NCBI GenBank assembly: GCA_973895155.1 | Contig: OZ316897.1 | Location: forward strand, 7,874,001-7,938,000 | DNA length: 64,000 nt | Reading direction: 5' to 3' | Origin: Marsupella aquatica | Lineage: Eukaryota > Marchantiophyta | In this document: in pieces, positions 1-12,010 of the stretch | How positions within the stretch are numbered: the stretch's first letter is position 1 | Layout of the letters: each line of letters begins with the position of its first letter | Translations under genes and position numbers: made by a program | Notes under the pieces: generated by a model | What the model saw: the letters and a program-made list of their open reading frames with translations, nothing else | Told to the model about the DNA's origin: nothing | Databases searched by the model: none

Positions 1-3000
1 CAGGCTCACAGAAAATTTGGAAATCGATGGACGGAAATCGCCAAAAAGCTGCCGGGCAGGTACATCAGCTAGCGCTCTTGCATGCGAGCCTGGAAAGAAA
101 CAATATCAGTTAGTCATCTTGTAGAAACCCCTGCCGCATATGAAAGACTGAGCAACTAGAAAATGTAGCTTGTTGTCGAAGCTTGCTGCTGAGCCATCGT
201 CCGACGCAACAACCTACTGAGCTGCTTAGCCTGTTCGGTGATACCCTTTGGCAAGAATTTGAATTTAAGGGCAGGAAAGGAAGGGATTATAAAGATTCCG
301 AGTAAACAAAGAGGTCGAACACCACGACGCAATACATTATGTATTGTGAATTTCTTCTGTCCCTGTACACAACATCATAGCAACAACCGGAAATGAAGTG
401 GCGAAATCTCGTGAGTGAACCGTTGTAAAATTCATAGCAAAGAGGTCGAAACGCTGCAAACTACCTACGAATGAAATCTCTCTTCGCTGCAATGCTCCAG
501 CACGACTTCTATTTTTCGCTGCTCGAAATTGAGTTATGTACCTACACTTCCGTCATCTTGGGGTGGTGGATCATTCCCATTGCAGGACAGACAATGCTGT
601 GAAGAACCGCTTCTGCGTACTTTGCAAAAAGCAGACAAAGGAGGCAGAGGTTTCGCCTCTGCAAAGGCCTATAGACAGTCCCACGGACACTGCCAGGCAA
701 CGACTTCCAGAAAGACGATTACTCGAGGGGCAAAACCCCACGACAGGCAGTGGGGCGAACAAGAAGATGAGGTAAGGATCACAATTTGAGGACCATTTCT
801 TTGTAGCCGAAGAGGAATCGATGGAAAAAATTGAAGGCGTAGCTAGATCGGATCTTTCTATCACTTCATTTTCGCTGAACACTGCCCTTCTGAAACAGTT
901 CCGAGAAATTTTCCAACGTTTACAATCTCTAATCGAAGTAACGTGTCCGGAATTTTCGCCTTCATCAGGACGGAGGCAAATCATAAGAGAAAGCCAGAGG
1001 TAGCTGTGCAGCAGAGACACCTTGTAGAAACATTACAGAAATGGAAAGGACTACAATCTACTGAAGCCTTGAACTGCTCTCCACATCAAGTTTCACGGGA
1101 AGGAAGTCTGCCGCCCTGGGATTCTGTATCTGAGTCTAACGTATTACACCGAAACACACAAGCGGACAAATTCCAGGGTTGGATGAATTTGCCCATGAAA
1201 GGTAAAGGACGTGCAACTCACCCTCAGATGCAACCAAGAGAAACCGTCTCCCAGTGGGACGGATCTCAGTCAGGTGTAGGCATCAATGATCCTATCTGTT
1301 CCACAAGCTCACGTGTAGGAGAGCCACGACCTTTTAATGTGCAATCTCACATTCCATCTTCCTGCCACTCAAGAATCAAGCAAGAGAATTTGCAGCAGCT
1401 GAAGAGGGCAAATCTAGGGGAAGGAACTGGTGACTGTCCGCACCACCAGAAATTGCTTAAGACCAGTCACTCCACATGGTGCAATGCGAAAAGCATAGAT
1501 GCTGCCACCGATCTACTTCCCCAGCAGAAGACAGACAATGAGCTCCTGCGGTGGTGGAAAGGGTTGGACAAAAACACAATGTCTAATGTTGCCCTTCAGC
1601 ACACGGAGGTTCATGAGGCACTCCCTCATTGGGAGCAGAATCCTCAAGACTGTGTCACTACTTCCCTGAAGCAGCAAAATCCTGTCGATGAAAACCTACC
1701 ACCTTTAAGTGAACTGAGCTCCCTTGCAGCAGCCTTCGTGTCCAACTCCAAAGAGTGCACATTATTAAGTGGCATGCGGAGATGGTCAATGGCGCAACCA
1801 GGAAAACCCTTTGAATATGTGCAGCAGTCAGGTGGAGGTGGGACGCAGATCTGGGACCACTCCTTGGCGAAAGAAGCCAATGCCAATACTGCAAATACAA
1901 GGACAAAAGAAAACATGCACGAATGGCAAGATTGGGACTCTACTGAAGTCGGTAACTACTCTCTCGGCCAGAGTAGGCCACTTGAGCAAACCATGGAGAT
2001 TGATAATCCAAAACCTGATGATTCAGCCGAAAGTATTCCCCCACAAGTCTCTATGAAAACTCTCTCCATGTGGACTGGGCCAATTTGTCAACAAGCAAAC
2101 GATAATAGAGTCTTGCATGAGCCAGAGGGCCAAGAAACGCACGAGTGGAAGAAGCCTGAGATACCAGCAAGGAGTCCACGTCAACTACTGGAAGACAAGC
2201 TACAACAGCTGGAAGAAGTGGCAGTCCATCCAGGTCCACTTGTGAGCATGTTGAGCCGGTTTGCAGGTATGGGTTGGTCCTACGCATCACTTCAAATAGG
2301 AAGATTTGTTGCGAGAAGGAACGAGACCAGCAAGTAACTTCACATCCATGCATATCGCAGTCTCACATGTTTCATTACGATCGATGAATTAGCTAGCAAA
2401 TCTGTTATGTTCCTCAATATATCATTCAACTAACTGTGGACTGATCGATCGAAGTGACCATGTCCATGTCATCAGTGGGTAGAAATTAGTTACCTTGTCA
2501 ACTTCCTATTTATGTATTGTGACAGGTAGTGAGTCCAAATCAATAGCTCACCTGCTGAATGCACATGCAGAGAGACAAGGAAGATACAAGTCCCAATTCA
2601 TCGAAGAATCTTGGAAGGTGAGGTCAAGAAGCTCTCCTTGAAGGTGCTCTTGAAGGTTGACAACTAAGAGCAATAAGTCCATATGCACGTAACTTGATAT
2701 GGACTTATTTCTCTTGTCAACCTGGACAATCCTAGTTAGCGAGACTTTCTGCAAAGGATATTCAGATAACTATTTTCAAGCTCCCTCAGCCGTCTGTTGT
2801 TTGAGAAAAAAATGCAAGATTTTTATTTGTACCTAACTAACCAATGCATTGGAAATGCAGACTGCTGTTGAAAAGTTGAAATGCAAACCGGCTACATTTT
2901 CTTCAAATACTAAGAAACAAAGCCCCAGGTGAGCATGAGCTGCTGGCCCCCCTTCTAAGACTAAATCAAAGACTAGAGCTTTGTGAAGGCTCGCCTTGTT

Positions 3001-4531
3001 AAATATTCAGTTCGTCTGGCCCATGGTTGTAGGGGAGTTCTTGGATTTGAAGAATTCATGTCAAGAGGATCAAAAGAGAGCGACCTCGACACAACAGCAG
3101 CCGCGGATCCAAATCCATCTCAACAATTGAAGGCGGATGAAGCCAATTGGAAATCGCGAATCACTGTGAAGGATGGCGAAGATGGAGCAATGAATACTAG
3201 GGAAAGGTTGGTGCCCGAAAGTAGCAGCACCTGTGAGGCATGTACTGACGGAGTGCCAAATGATGAAGGTATTGTGCAGATCTTGTTCATACCCTAGAGG
3301 CAATTTGGGTCCTGGTGACATTGCGTAGAGACACTGGATTCTTATTGTCATGACATTGGACATGTATGGTACAATGAGATACCAACGGATGCATCAATCA
3401 AGCAGACGGACATCCCCAGAATAATAAGTAGGTCCCGCTTTTTTCTGCGCTAGGTGACGATGTGACTAGAATAGTTGATACCGTAACTTGTAGATCAGGA
3501 AAGTTGTGCAAGTAGGGCAGACGCACCTATTTATTGTCGACAGAATGCTACAGAACAGAGAGTTCACTGACAATAATTTAGACATGACGGTCGAAGTAAC
3601 TTCAGCAGAGCGGATCAGGGAAGCAACAGAACTTCATGCCTTGCCATTCGTACCCTAACGTACCCTAACCGAAGCAGGCAATCCATGTTAACTTTCCACA
3701 ATTGAGATAGACACTTTTCCAGTTTGAATTTCATTACCTGTCTTCTTAAACTCTTCTGAAACAAGGATGATATTAGTATTCAGCGCTCTGTAAGGTTGTC
3801 ACTCTACCTTGGTGGGGTTGTTCATGTAACTTCTAAGGGGCACTTAAACGACAACGCCATTTGAATGTTTTCAGCTAGTATATTGAGCACAACATTTAGT
3901 GATAGTGGGAGTCAGGCCGCGAACATGCCACACCAAGTTTAGCAGCATCCGTGCTGAAGGTTAAACTTCCTGTCCATTCGTTTTGGGGTATTTGCAGTGA
4001 AGTTGACGACTGAAGGAGAAGCATCTCAAGTGACTGAGCCTCCAACTCCTGACATCCGAACTGACGGTGCTCACTCGCCAACTGAGTTTGCCACCCGAAG
4101 TCATCTTACAATGGAATGCATGCCTAGTCCTCATTTCTCCGACAGTGTGAGTGCAATTTCTCCAAAACATCTATGGTTATGTTGACTCACGTTGAGCCGA
4201 CCTTTCGAGGATAGAATCGTGAACTGAATTTCAGGCATTCACAAAACAGTCATTATGGAGTAGTTATGAAGCTGTGCGAATCAAGGGGACCCATCTGATT
4301 GATGTCTTTGTCGCTATGGTACAGGAGAAAGAATTTCTGCTAAGCACACTGGCACTGGATCAGACAACTACAAATTGCTGGTCTAACTCTCCATTGAGGC
4401 CTCCCTCCTCCCGCTTCAGTAAAGTCCGGAATCCACTCATTGACATCCGTTATGATACACCCGCTCGCTCTCCTCTATCCTCGTGCCTTCTGCGCCAGTT
4501 CCAAGTCTCCGACACCCCAAACCTGGCCTAA
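1..4531 (+). CDS. FLP: FOUR LIPS/MYB88-type R2R3-MYB transcription factor (5' partial)
   Basis: Nuclear transcription factor; the FLP/MYB88 family limits late cell divisions (stomatal lineage in Arabidopsis). The window opens inside the R3 MYB repeat: residues FGNRWTEIAKKLPGR are completed across an intron by TDNAVKNRF and LCKK, the FLP-type R3 ending. My model has exons 1-59, 586-771, 969-2266, 2571-2617, 2861-2928, 3033-3268, 3998-4146 and 4325-4531. All junctions are GT-AG, phases agree, and 749 codons are visible. The last two exons join to give SPHFSDS followed by EKEFLLSTL, resembling the SPQFSESERNFLLKTL block I recall near the end of Arabidopsis FLP. Exon 3 is unusually large and encodes a Ser/Gln/Trp-rich insert, so the protein is much longer than Arabidopsis FLP. 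R1/R2 and the start codon lie outside the window. Family call is strong; splice sites bounding exons 3-5 are less certain. Confidence 0.88.
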
Positions 4532-4981
4532 GATGCTTTGTCCGAGAACCATGTAAATATACTATTCCATCGGAGTCACAGATAACTTTCCATACGCCAA
4601 TAATGTTATTTCTTGGATATTCGATTCGTATGAAGAGCATCGACATCTTCAGTTCTACTATAGATGATACTCAGTAAACTAGAAGATTTGCATGATCCCT
4701 TTGCACATCGGCATGCTTTCAGGTACTCGGTGGCACTGATCTTGCCGTGAACAGAGGCGTGTCTAGAAGCCGAAGGTAAGGGCAGTCCTACCTCAAATAA
4801 AGGTCCGACTTTGAATTTATCCGACAGAGCTGATTGTTCCACTGATTGTTCCACTCACTGGTCCAACTGGTCCACTGCAGAACACCAGCACAGATTCTTT
4901 CGGACTCATTCGTAACTCGAGGTAAGCAGAATCCACAGACCAGCACAGAAACACGCTATAAACTAGCAATTGTAAGCTGAC

Positions 4982-4987
4982 AATAAA
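4982..4987 (+). terminator. Putative poly(A) signal of the FLP gene
   Basis: A canonical AATAAA lies 451 bp after the FLP-type stop codon, followed by a T-rich stretch. It is the first such hexamer noticed downstream of the gene; its use is inferred. Confidence 0.35.
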
Positions 4988-4999
4988 GTGTCTTTATTT

Positions 5000-7008
5000 G
5001 AGTATGGATCACTGTGTTCATAACAAGAGTCTGGGCCCTACCCGAGAACTAACTACTGGCATGACTGCAACTTCTAGCTGTCAAACTTAAAGGCAAGTAA
5101 AAGCATATAATCACGTGTGTGAACAACTCGCCATCTGCTACCCTGCAGTATTCCCAACGCTAAAACAGCGACATCAGATCCAGGAATCACTTGTGTCGAA
5201 TTCACCTGAGCATTCGCAGCGCGACACGGACATTTGAATTCGTGATAGCATGAATGGGAAAGAAACCAAGAATGTAAAGAATTTTGTAAAAGTAGAACGC
5301 ACATCAGTTTGATTACAGTTTCAAGGAGCTTCTGTACACTTCATTGATATAAGCGTGATTACAATCAAGGCAGGAATTCGAAGCCTCTGTTCTTTAGACA
5401 ATTAAATCCATCAAGTCCTCACCTCGGGGTAACATGGTTCGGGGCTTCTGTACATAAATCTTGCATCTCTGGAACTGCAAACGCCCCACCTGTGGTCCTA
5501 AACCATGGAAGCCCTCCCTCACTCTAAACTACTATCGTCGACTATCGTACACATACCGCAACCATCGACTCACACTCCGAGTTTTAAATGGTGCTTTCGA
5601 AAACTAGTCCAGATCATACCCGATGCAGGTGTTCTAGGAAAAGAATGTCTCGTTGGCAAAACTATGCAGTAATCCAGGTAACTCCCACCTGATGGTAGGA
5701 GCGCCGGGAAACCGATTTGGAATTTCAAGTCCTTCGCTTGGGGATGAACTGAATTGTCATTTCCAAGTTGAACTAATATTTACCACTGCCCTTGTTGTTG
5801 TTTCACAGCTGATTTCTGACCACATCTGACCGAACCGCACCCTGAGGCATGGCCTTACGCTTTTCCTTTTCCCGATTGTTTGAACCTCCAGTCTGCAAAA
5901 TCGGAAATCGGAACCAGATCACAACACATACCAGACAAGCATCCAGTCACCTCTCAGTGGCTTACTCCAGCAAGTAGCAAACATAGGACTCCTTCCCTTG
6001 TCAGCTGTACTCCAGGGCTCTACTAGAAGGATGGTCATATTGGTCTCCCTGATTGTGAACTTCTTAGGGCTTGTGAATCTCTGCCCTCAAATATCATATC
6101 TGACACAAAATAATGAAGGGTTTTCATGTGGGTCTCCCTGATTGTACACTTTCTAGGGTATGTGAATCTCTGCCCTCAATCTCCAATCCGGCTTCAAGAC
6201 AAGAAAAGAACGCAGATATGCCATACTCCGTTAATTTTTGAGTCAATTTGTGCGTTTCGCTTCTCCAGCATATACAGAAAGGAAGTCCCTTCCGACGGAG
6301 ATGAGATTTCGACAGAAATACATTCACACGATCTAAACTTTCGCAAAACAGAACCTCGAGCCACATGACACCAATGGAAATAACTTGATGAGACGGCTCG
6401 TCAAAACACAATACCTGAAACCAAGAGAAAAGGTTACTTAAGTCCACTGTTCCACAGCAAAGAAAATAGTTGTGGAAAGACAGTCATACATTTCTCTGCT
6501 TGGTAGCAGTCCGAGATCCACAAGCTAAACGATCCTCACAACCAGCCTTGGCCATGGCTACCTCTCCTATTTCTCCCGATGCTTTCGTACATTATGCCAA
6601 AATGTATGCAAAGCAAAGAGATGTGAGAAGAGTTGGAGAATATTCCGAGATAAGCTGGATTGGATTTTATTTTGATTTTCTTCTGTTGGCCAAACTGAGA
6701 CAGCTTGAACCTCACCTCCAACACGGATGGGTCAATTCGTCGCCCACTCAGACTTCAGGATCCGAAGGCTTAATCGCAACCTCCCTTCTCGTCTTCCCAT
6801 TACAAAAGCTGGGCGCGGAGAGCGTCTCTCTACGGCAGAGAATTCTCAGAACTTGCCAAGAAAACATCTAGACGAAGTAAGTTGCGATAGTTGACGAAGA
6901 CGTTCGATGATCAACACAAAGTTCTCCGTTCCGCGGAGCCTGCGGTTATCAATGTCTCTTGATGTCTCTGCGACACACAAAGACAGACGAGACGGACGTG
7001 TCTCCATG
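5000..7008. other. Intergenic region, no supported gene
   Basis: Open frames here are short, overlap on both strands and show no recognised domain. The one structured feature is an 89-bp tandem duplication starting at 6042, listed separately. An open frame at 6470-6871 was considered and not accepted. Confidence 0.5.
6042..6180. repeat. Two-copy direct repeat, about 89-bp period
   Basis: The phrase ggtctccctgattgt recurs at 6042 and 6131. Both copies continue with a similar stretch ending in gtgaatctctgccctcaa, so this is a diverged tandem duplication. Confidence 0.7.
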
Positions 7009-7155
7009 TTACTGATGTCCTTCGCTGCGGAGCTTCTCGTTCACTTCTCGTAGCTCTTTGATCTTAGCCGCCAGTTCCTCCCTGGCCGCCTCCTTCCCGA
7101 ACATGTAGCCGTACCACCCTGTGAGCGCGGAGAAGCCAGCGACCATTGATGCCAT
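7009..7155 (-). CDS. Small 48-residue protein, hydrophobic N-terminus plus charged helix
   Basis: The minus strand encodes a 48-residue protein from the ATG at 7155 to the TAA at 7009. Residues 4-20 form a short hydrophobic Gly/aromatic stretch (MVAGFSALTGWYGYMFG), which could be a membrane segment. Residues 21-45 are rich in Lys, Glu, Arg, Ala and Leu and look like an amphipathic or coiled-coil helix. The codons are GC-rich compared with the AT-richer flanks, and the composition resembles small organellar-membrane subunits. I do not recognise the family, and function is unknown. A second in-frame Met at codon 4 is an alternative start. It could also be one exon of a larger gene, but the frame has its own start and stop and no obvious splice acceptor just upstream. 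Confidence 0.5.
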   Translation of the reverse strand: MASMVAGFSALTGWYGYMFGKEAAREELAAKIKELREVNEKLRSEGHQ

Positions 7156-7246
7156 TTGCAAGCGAGTGAGTGTCATCGGGCAGGCAGAACTAGGACGCCG
7201 CGAGCACTACTGGTCGACAGATGAATAGCCGGAAGGAGTCACTCAA

Positions 7247-7420
7247 ACTCGATGTGCCTGCCGGAAGGAGTTGCTTACAACTCAATCTCCACCGCAATCT
7301 CGAACTGAACGACGAGAGGGATTGATGTATCAAACTCAGTGTGTCTGCCGCAAGGACTTGCTAATAACTCAATCTCCATCTCAGTCTGATGATGGGAGAG
7401 GGATGATTCATGAAACTCTG
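7247..7420. repeat. Tandem duplication, about 87-bp period
   Basis: Two diverged copies begin at 7247 and 7334. Shared landmarks are tgcctgcc/tgtctgcc, then aactcaatctcca, then gagagggatga or a close variant. Partial flanking copies are seen just before and after, 50-100 bp upstream of the small gene's start. Confidence 0.65.
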
Positions 7421-7721
7421 TGTCTTTAGGGACTCTGATCCCTCGTTGGAGATCAAGAAAGCGCTTCAGTGCGCAGGGGACCAGAAAGCACACTAATTGG
7501 CTCAAATGTCACTAAAAACGTGAGAGTATAGAGTCAGATGTTGATAAGTGCACACGCTGTAAGTGAAAACCCTGGCTAATTGCAAGTTGTCCACTTCTTC
7601 ATTTTTTACCCAACAGTTTTGCACTTTCTGTGAGTGCAACCAGGGCCGTACTAAATGACGCAAATATAAGTTCAAACCCTTGGTAGAAAGGTTTATGGAC
7701 ACTTATGGGTACATACATGAT

Positions 7722-7890
7722 GGAGTAATAGTTGCTCTTGTGAGGTAAGGGATCACTTTTAGAGTAGAAATGGACAATTTAGGAAGTCACCAGAATGACA
7801 CCGGGCCCATTGCACTGGAGTAAAAGTTGCACTTGTGAGGTAAGGGATCACTTTTAAGGTAGAGATGTACAATTTAAGAAGGAAGTCTTA
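7722..7890. repeat. Tandem duplication, 95-bp period
   Basis: Two copies start at 7722 and 7817. Both carry the phrase tgtgaggtaagggatcactt followed by a shared stretch ending in acaattta. No coding content. Confidence 0.75.
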
Positions 7891-9578
7891 TCAGTACAAC
7901 CAGGGCCCCTTGCTCATCAAGGAACTCAGTCTGTCAATGTGTGAACTCTTACAAATAATTCAAAGATTGTGATGTAGTGCAAAGCCTAGTTAAGTACACA
8001 CTGGATCCCCATTGGGGTAGTGAGCACTTGACTGCAGTGCCCTATTTCCGTGGCAAATCTCCCTTCCAAAACTACCGTTTATTTGCTGCTACGGCAACTT
8101 GCTTCCCACATTGAGTCTACTGGACTACCGTGCATAATTGCAACGCCTTGGGAATAAGACCCACACTTACACACAGTTTGCAATCTGCCATAAGTGCAAA
8201 CAAATCAAATTTGCACTTACAGATAAAACTAAGCTACAGGCGCACGAGCAAGAGAAATGCTATAAGTGCAAGCACAAAATACTCCGCACTTCTAGATAAT
8301 CTCTATCTGAAGTTTCCTTGTATATCTACATATTTTGGGGATTAGTGGGGTAGAAAGTGCTACAGTAGTAGAGTAACATATTTCACGTATTAGTGCAATA
8401 TTCTATACTCTATGTCAACATGTCCTGCACTTCCCAGTATGGATTTGCAGGAAATTGCAAATATACACTCATCCATGGTTCGCACTTATATATTTGCACT
8501 TCTTGAAATTAAAACCCTGCGATCAAATATAGCTCTCCCTTAAATTTGAGACAGAATGATATGAAATGCTAGTGTTGGGCAAAGGCAAAGCCAGGTGAAA
8601 AAATATCCAAGGTCCGCTTCACTGGAAAAATTTTCCAGATAGCACTGGAAAAATTCATGATCTCCTAAACATACATGCCAGCTACTATAGCAAGCTAAGA
8701 AACTGGGGCAGCTCAAAACCTGCCAATTCATAGTAGGTACTAATGTGGACTGGTCCTCTAACTTTCCGATGTACAAATTAAGTCACATCCTTAGGCCAGA
8801 CTATTTTCTTTTTTCCGAATATAGATGTTACTGCTGACTACGATAGTTGACTTGGAAAACAATTGGTGCTCGTCGAGCACCCAAAAAGTAGAAATAGTCC
8901 AGATTCCGCAGCATGTAGTGCTAGATCTAGAAACAAAGACCAGGTCCTGGCTCCCCTGGAAAATATGGTATCAGAAAACAATCTTCGTAACTAATCAAAT
9001 TTCCAAAAGTAAGTCGCAGAGCTCACTTCCAAACTGATTGTTCCAACCAGAAGGATTTCAATTCCTTCAGCTGATTATTTAGATGATATCTATCTCTCAA
9101 ATAGCATCCATAACAGGGGCACGCTATCCTGGACGTCCTACCCTGCTTCTTAAAACCTTGAGGAAGTCAATGTGACTAGGAATTACTCTCCTAACACTTG
9201 GAGGCAATACGAAGGAAAAGATTCACTTGGGACACCCTAGTTAAAACCAACCAATAAATGACATGAACACAATCCTGTCCATTGGTGCACCAAGAACAAG
9301 ACATTGTTAGATATCGGCTGTCACTAACACTGTACAGTTTACTCCACCTATATGATCTCCCATCGCTTTTCCACTCGCCACAGATAAGTACCAAACCGTA
9401 AGGCACATTGAGCTCGCCGGCTAATCTGCCATCAGTGGGCAGAAACTTCCGCCCGCTGTTCTCCGTCTTCATGTGACATTAAGAACCAAAGTACTAGATA
9501 CAGCTGTATTCTCAGTTGGACGCTCTTCCTTCGTGGCAGCAGCCTAATTGTAATTCTCAACCCTTCAAATAGCTTACT
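7891..9578. other. Intergenic region, nothing recognised
   Basis: AT-rich sequence with only short, unsupported open frames. The phrase aagtgcaa and close variants recur between 8000 and 8500, but no unit length emerges. Confidence 0.45.
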
Positions 9579-9687
9579 CATTGTTGATCCCATATGTATA
9601 CGAAACCCACGAGTGATTCTAAAAGCATTAACATAAAGCTCCTTTAAGAATCACTCCTGCGTTCATATTAATGTGAGATCAACAATG
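9579..9687. repeat. Foldback hairpin (MITE-like or miRNA-like) downstream of DPH1
   Basis: The two arms of about 48 bp are near-perfect inverted copies. Both begin with CATTGTTGATC when read inward, and both contain GAGTGATTCT next to the loop. The central loop is only about 10 nt. It lies 115 bp beyond the DPH1 stop codon on the downstream side. It could be a small foldback element, a hairpin RNA source or part of the DPH1 3' end; sequence alone does not decide. Confidence 0.6.
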
Positions 9688-9801
9688 CAAAAAGAGAATT
9701 TAAAATTCAGCTCTGTAGTATTTCTCCATGGAGCAAAAAAATAGGGCTTGAGATCATCGACAACGAGAAGGAGCAGTCAACGCTCAACACCTGCATTTCC
9801 A

Positions 9802-11409
9802 TTATGGGCCAACAGTTACGGCTGGAGATCGTCTACTGCCTCCCATCCTAACAGGTGGAGCTTTTGCATACGAGGAGTTCCAAGGTCCACCATCCCGTGC
9901 ATAGTAGTCCATAGGATATGATCCTAGCATGTCATCCTCATCCGGCAAGGGAGCTTTCACTACGATTCCGGCTCCCTCAGTTAAGCTTGCTTTCTGGACC
10001 TTCAGTGTCAAGCTGTACTCCTCCTTCTCCATCGCGGGAGAACCATGCACAGGAACAACTGCTGTCTGTGACCACATTCTCAAAGATGACTCCTGTGAGC
10101 CCTTGCAGATGAGGTCCTTCTCCTTTTTCATCCCTGAAGCAGCCCGCACTTGATCTCCTACTCCCGCAGATAAACCCTCAGAAACCTTACAGATCCCTTG
10201 ACCCTTCGGACGATCTTCAGTGATGGCAGCAGAACAACAACTCCTCGCTTCCAGGCGACTCCACCAAGGTTGGACAAACCCTAGAGCAACTTCAGCTTCA
10301 TAGGGGGTCAAAAGAGGCTGCTTGAAGGACTCTCCCCAATCAATAGACAGCCGTGGGCAAGCAATTTGAATCCAAGCATCAATTGTATCAGCGAAGAGTG
10401 ATAATTTTGCTGGAGACAGTTCCGAGATAAGAAACACTGTGTAACACAAAGATCTTGCAGTCAGCCTCTGCTCAAGATGAGCCAGAATTCGAGGATTTCC
10501 TTGCCTCCCTAGGGTCCCCAGCACGACTCCCCACGTTCGAGCGCCTTGGGCTAGCTTCACTGCTTTCCTACGAGCTGCCCGCATGCCCTCATGGTCATAC
10601 TCCTCATAAGACAACACCTTGGAGTAGGGATCATAACGAAAAGCCTTCACTTGAGGATTAGCAATCATGAACGCCTCTAGATGAAATCGCCCATCGGCCA
10701 CAAAGACGAGTGTATCCACGGCTCCGGCTGGTAGGGCGGGAGAGGTGCATCCCAAAACCTCTCCAGGAGAGAGAGGCTTTGCTTGGGGGACCAAAAGTGC
10801 GGCATAATCTACTGTTTTAGCCAACAGAGTTTTGGCAGCCTGTATGGCCGTTGAGAACTGGATGGTTCCAGCAATTGCAAGCTTGGTGCTCCCCGGCTCG
10901 AAGTTCAGCTTAATGGTCTCCACCAAACTCTCCACATCAATCTGAATGTCCACAAATACATAAAGGCAGGGGATTGAGGTCGTGTCTACCGGGACGAGAC
11001 AGCTGTGGCCATAGTGGACCAGAAAATCGGCCCCCAAGGCCGTAGCCGAGAAGTCGTCCACACAACATGCCCCATACGTGACGTCTCCGAGAACAAAGCA
11101 CTCCTCCACTTCAGTAAAAGCCTCGACGATGTCACAAATAGCGAGCGAGTACATCAGCAGGCCTTCGGGGAATTGGAGAGCGACCTTCTTGGACCTCGCC
11201 TGCTTTAGACGCCATATGGTCTTAGGAATCTCCAGATTATAGTTGGACGGGAGGACCGCCATGGCGGATTTCAGTGCCGGGTCCTTGAGGATCGAATCGG
11301 GGACTTGTTGACGTATGAATCGTCGAGGTGCGGTCGATTGCTTCCTCTCATTGCTCTGCCCGACCAACGCCCCGTCGGATCCCGTGCTCTTCTCCTTTCG
11401 GTCCTCCAT
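9802..11409 (-). CDS. DPH1: Diphthamide biosynthesis protein 1 (2-(3-amino-3-carboxypropyl)histidine synthase subunit 1)
   Basis: Radical SAM-like subunit that works with DPH2 in the cytosol to transfer the 3-amino-3-carboxypropyl group of S-adenosylmethionine to a histidine of elongation factor 2, the first step of diphthamide synthesis. The 535-residue frame is uninterrupted. The three cysteines that ligate the 4Fe-4S cluster in this family are present: Cys115 in YGACCVDDF, Cys221 in LGCTSP and Cys351 in [10 protein letters not shown]. The C-terminus keeps the plant-type [11 protein letters not shown] and WNSSYAK motifs. The start is the ATG at 11409; a slightly longer open frame exists only with a non-ATG codon. 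The absence of introns contrasts with its neighbours, which could reflect ancestral loss or retroposition. The upstream side carries a MITE within 300 bp of the start. Identification is secure. Confidence 0.96.
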   Translation of the reverse strand: MEDRKEKSTGSDGALVGQSNERKQSTAPRRFIRQQVPDSILKDPALKSAMAVLPSNYNLEIPKTIWRLKQARSKKVALQFPEGLLMYSLAICDIVEAFTEVEECFVLGDVTYGACCVDDFSATALGADFLVHYGHSCLVPVDTTSIPCLYVFVDIQIDVESLVETIKLNFEPGSTKLAIAGTIQFSTAIQAAKTLLAKTVDYAALLVPQAKPLSPGEVLGCTSPALPAGAVDTLVFVADGRFHLEAFMIANPQVKAFRYDPYSKVLSYEEYDHEGMRAARRKAVKLAQGARTWGVVLGTLGRQGNPRILAHLEQRLTARSLCYTVFLISELSPAKLSLFADTIDAWIQIACPRLSIDWGESFKQPLLTPYEAEVALGFVQPWWSRLEARSCCSAAITEDRPKGQGICKVSEGLSAGVGDQVRAASGMKKEKDLICKGSQESSLRMWSQTAVVPVHGSPAMEKEEYSLTLKVQKASLTEGAGIVVKAPLPDEDDMLGSYPMDYYARDGGPWNSSYAKAPPVRMGGSRRSPAVTVGP

Positions 11410-11698
11410 CCCTCGCCCCAAGTCGAATTCGTCAAGCTCTCATTTATTTGCGAATTCGTAGCTGCGTTTGTACACAATTCTCTTCTTCTCTCGCCTCTCT
11501 CTCGCTCTCTCTCTCTCTTCGTTGGTTAAACCCTCAACCAAATCAACGACACAATGAGTTTTAGGGTCTAGGGTTTCCAAAAGTCGAGAGGAAGGATGTG
11601 CACAACAGTTTTTGATGAACAGTGTGAGCTGAGATTTACTAGACTACCAATTTTCTTGCAAATAAGTAGAATGATTAGAGCAAAGTAGCACTGGTTTA

Positions 11699-12010
11699 GG
11701 GCTAGGTTCCATGGGCCAGGGGCAGGGAGTAAGATCACTCCCTCTGACACCCCCCAGGGCCCAAATACACTGTATTTTAAATGTATGAGTTTTGACTTTA
11801 GAGCCAATGAGAATGCACCATACTGTCACTATACAGGGACAGGGGGGGGTGCCCCTGGAGTTTAAGAGGGAGTGTGAGGGAAACTCGTAGTTATTCCGGC
11901 CCTACTAGTGTAGTTATACACTCCTCACTCCCTGGAAAAGCTATGATCTTTGCTCAAAAATGCTTACACAGATGTGCACTCCTCACTCCCAGCCCCATGG
12001 AACCTAGCCC
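11699..12010. mobile_element. MITE with 17-bp terminal inverted repeats
   Basis: The left end reads GGGCTAGGTTCCATGGG and the right end is its reverse complement, giving a 312-bp element without coding capacity. The left flank is TTA and the right flank TGA, so a Harbinger-type TTA duplication with one mutation is possible. Interior sequence near both ends shares further partial complementarity (CTCACTCC-type stretches). It sits 290 bp upstream of the DPH1 start, where it could affect the promoter. Confidence 0.75.

Noticed and set aside
772-968. Open frame at 821-1003 as part of the MYB gene
   Set aside because: It is preceded by a TAA in the exon 2 frame and followed by a TAG. Splicing 771 to 969 keeps phase and leads into the long exon.
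6470-6871. Plus-strand frame of 133 codons (MATSPISPDAFVHYAKMY...)
   Set aside because: No recognised domain, no supporting neighbouring exon, and the opposite strand is equally open over half of it.
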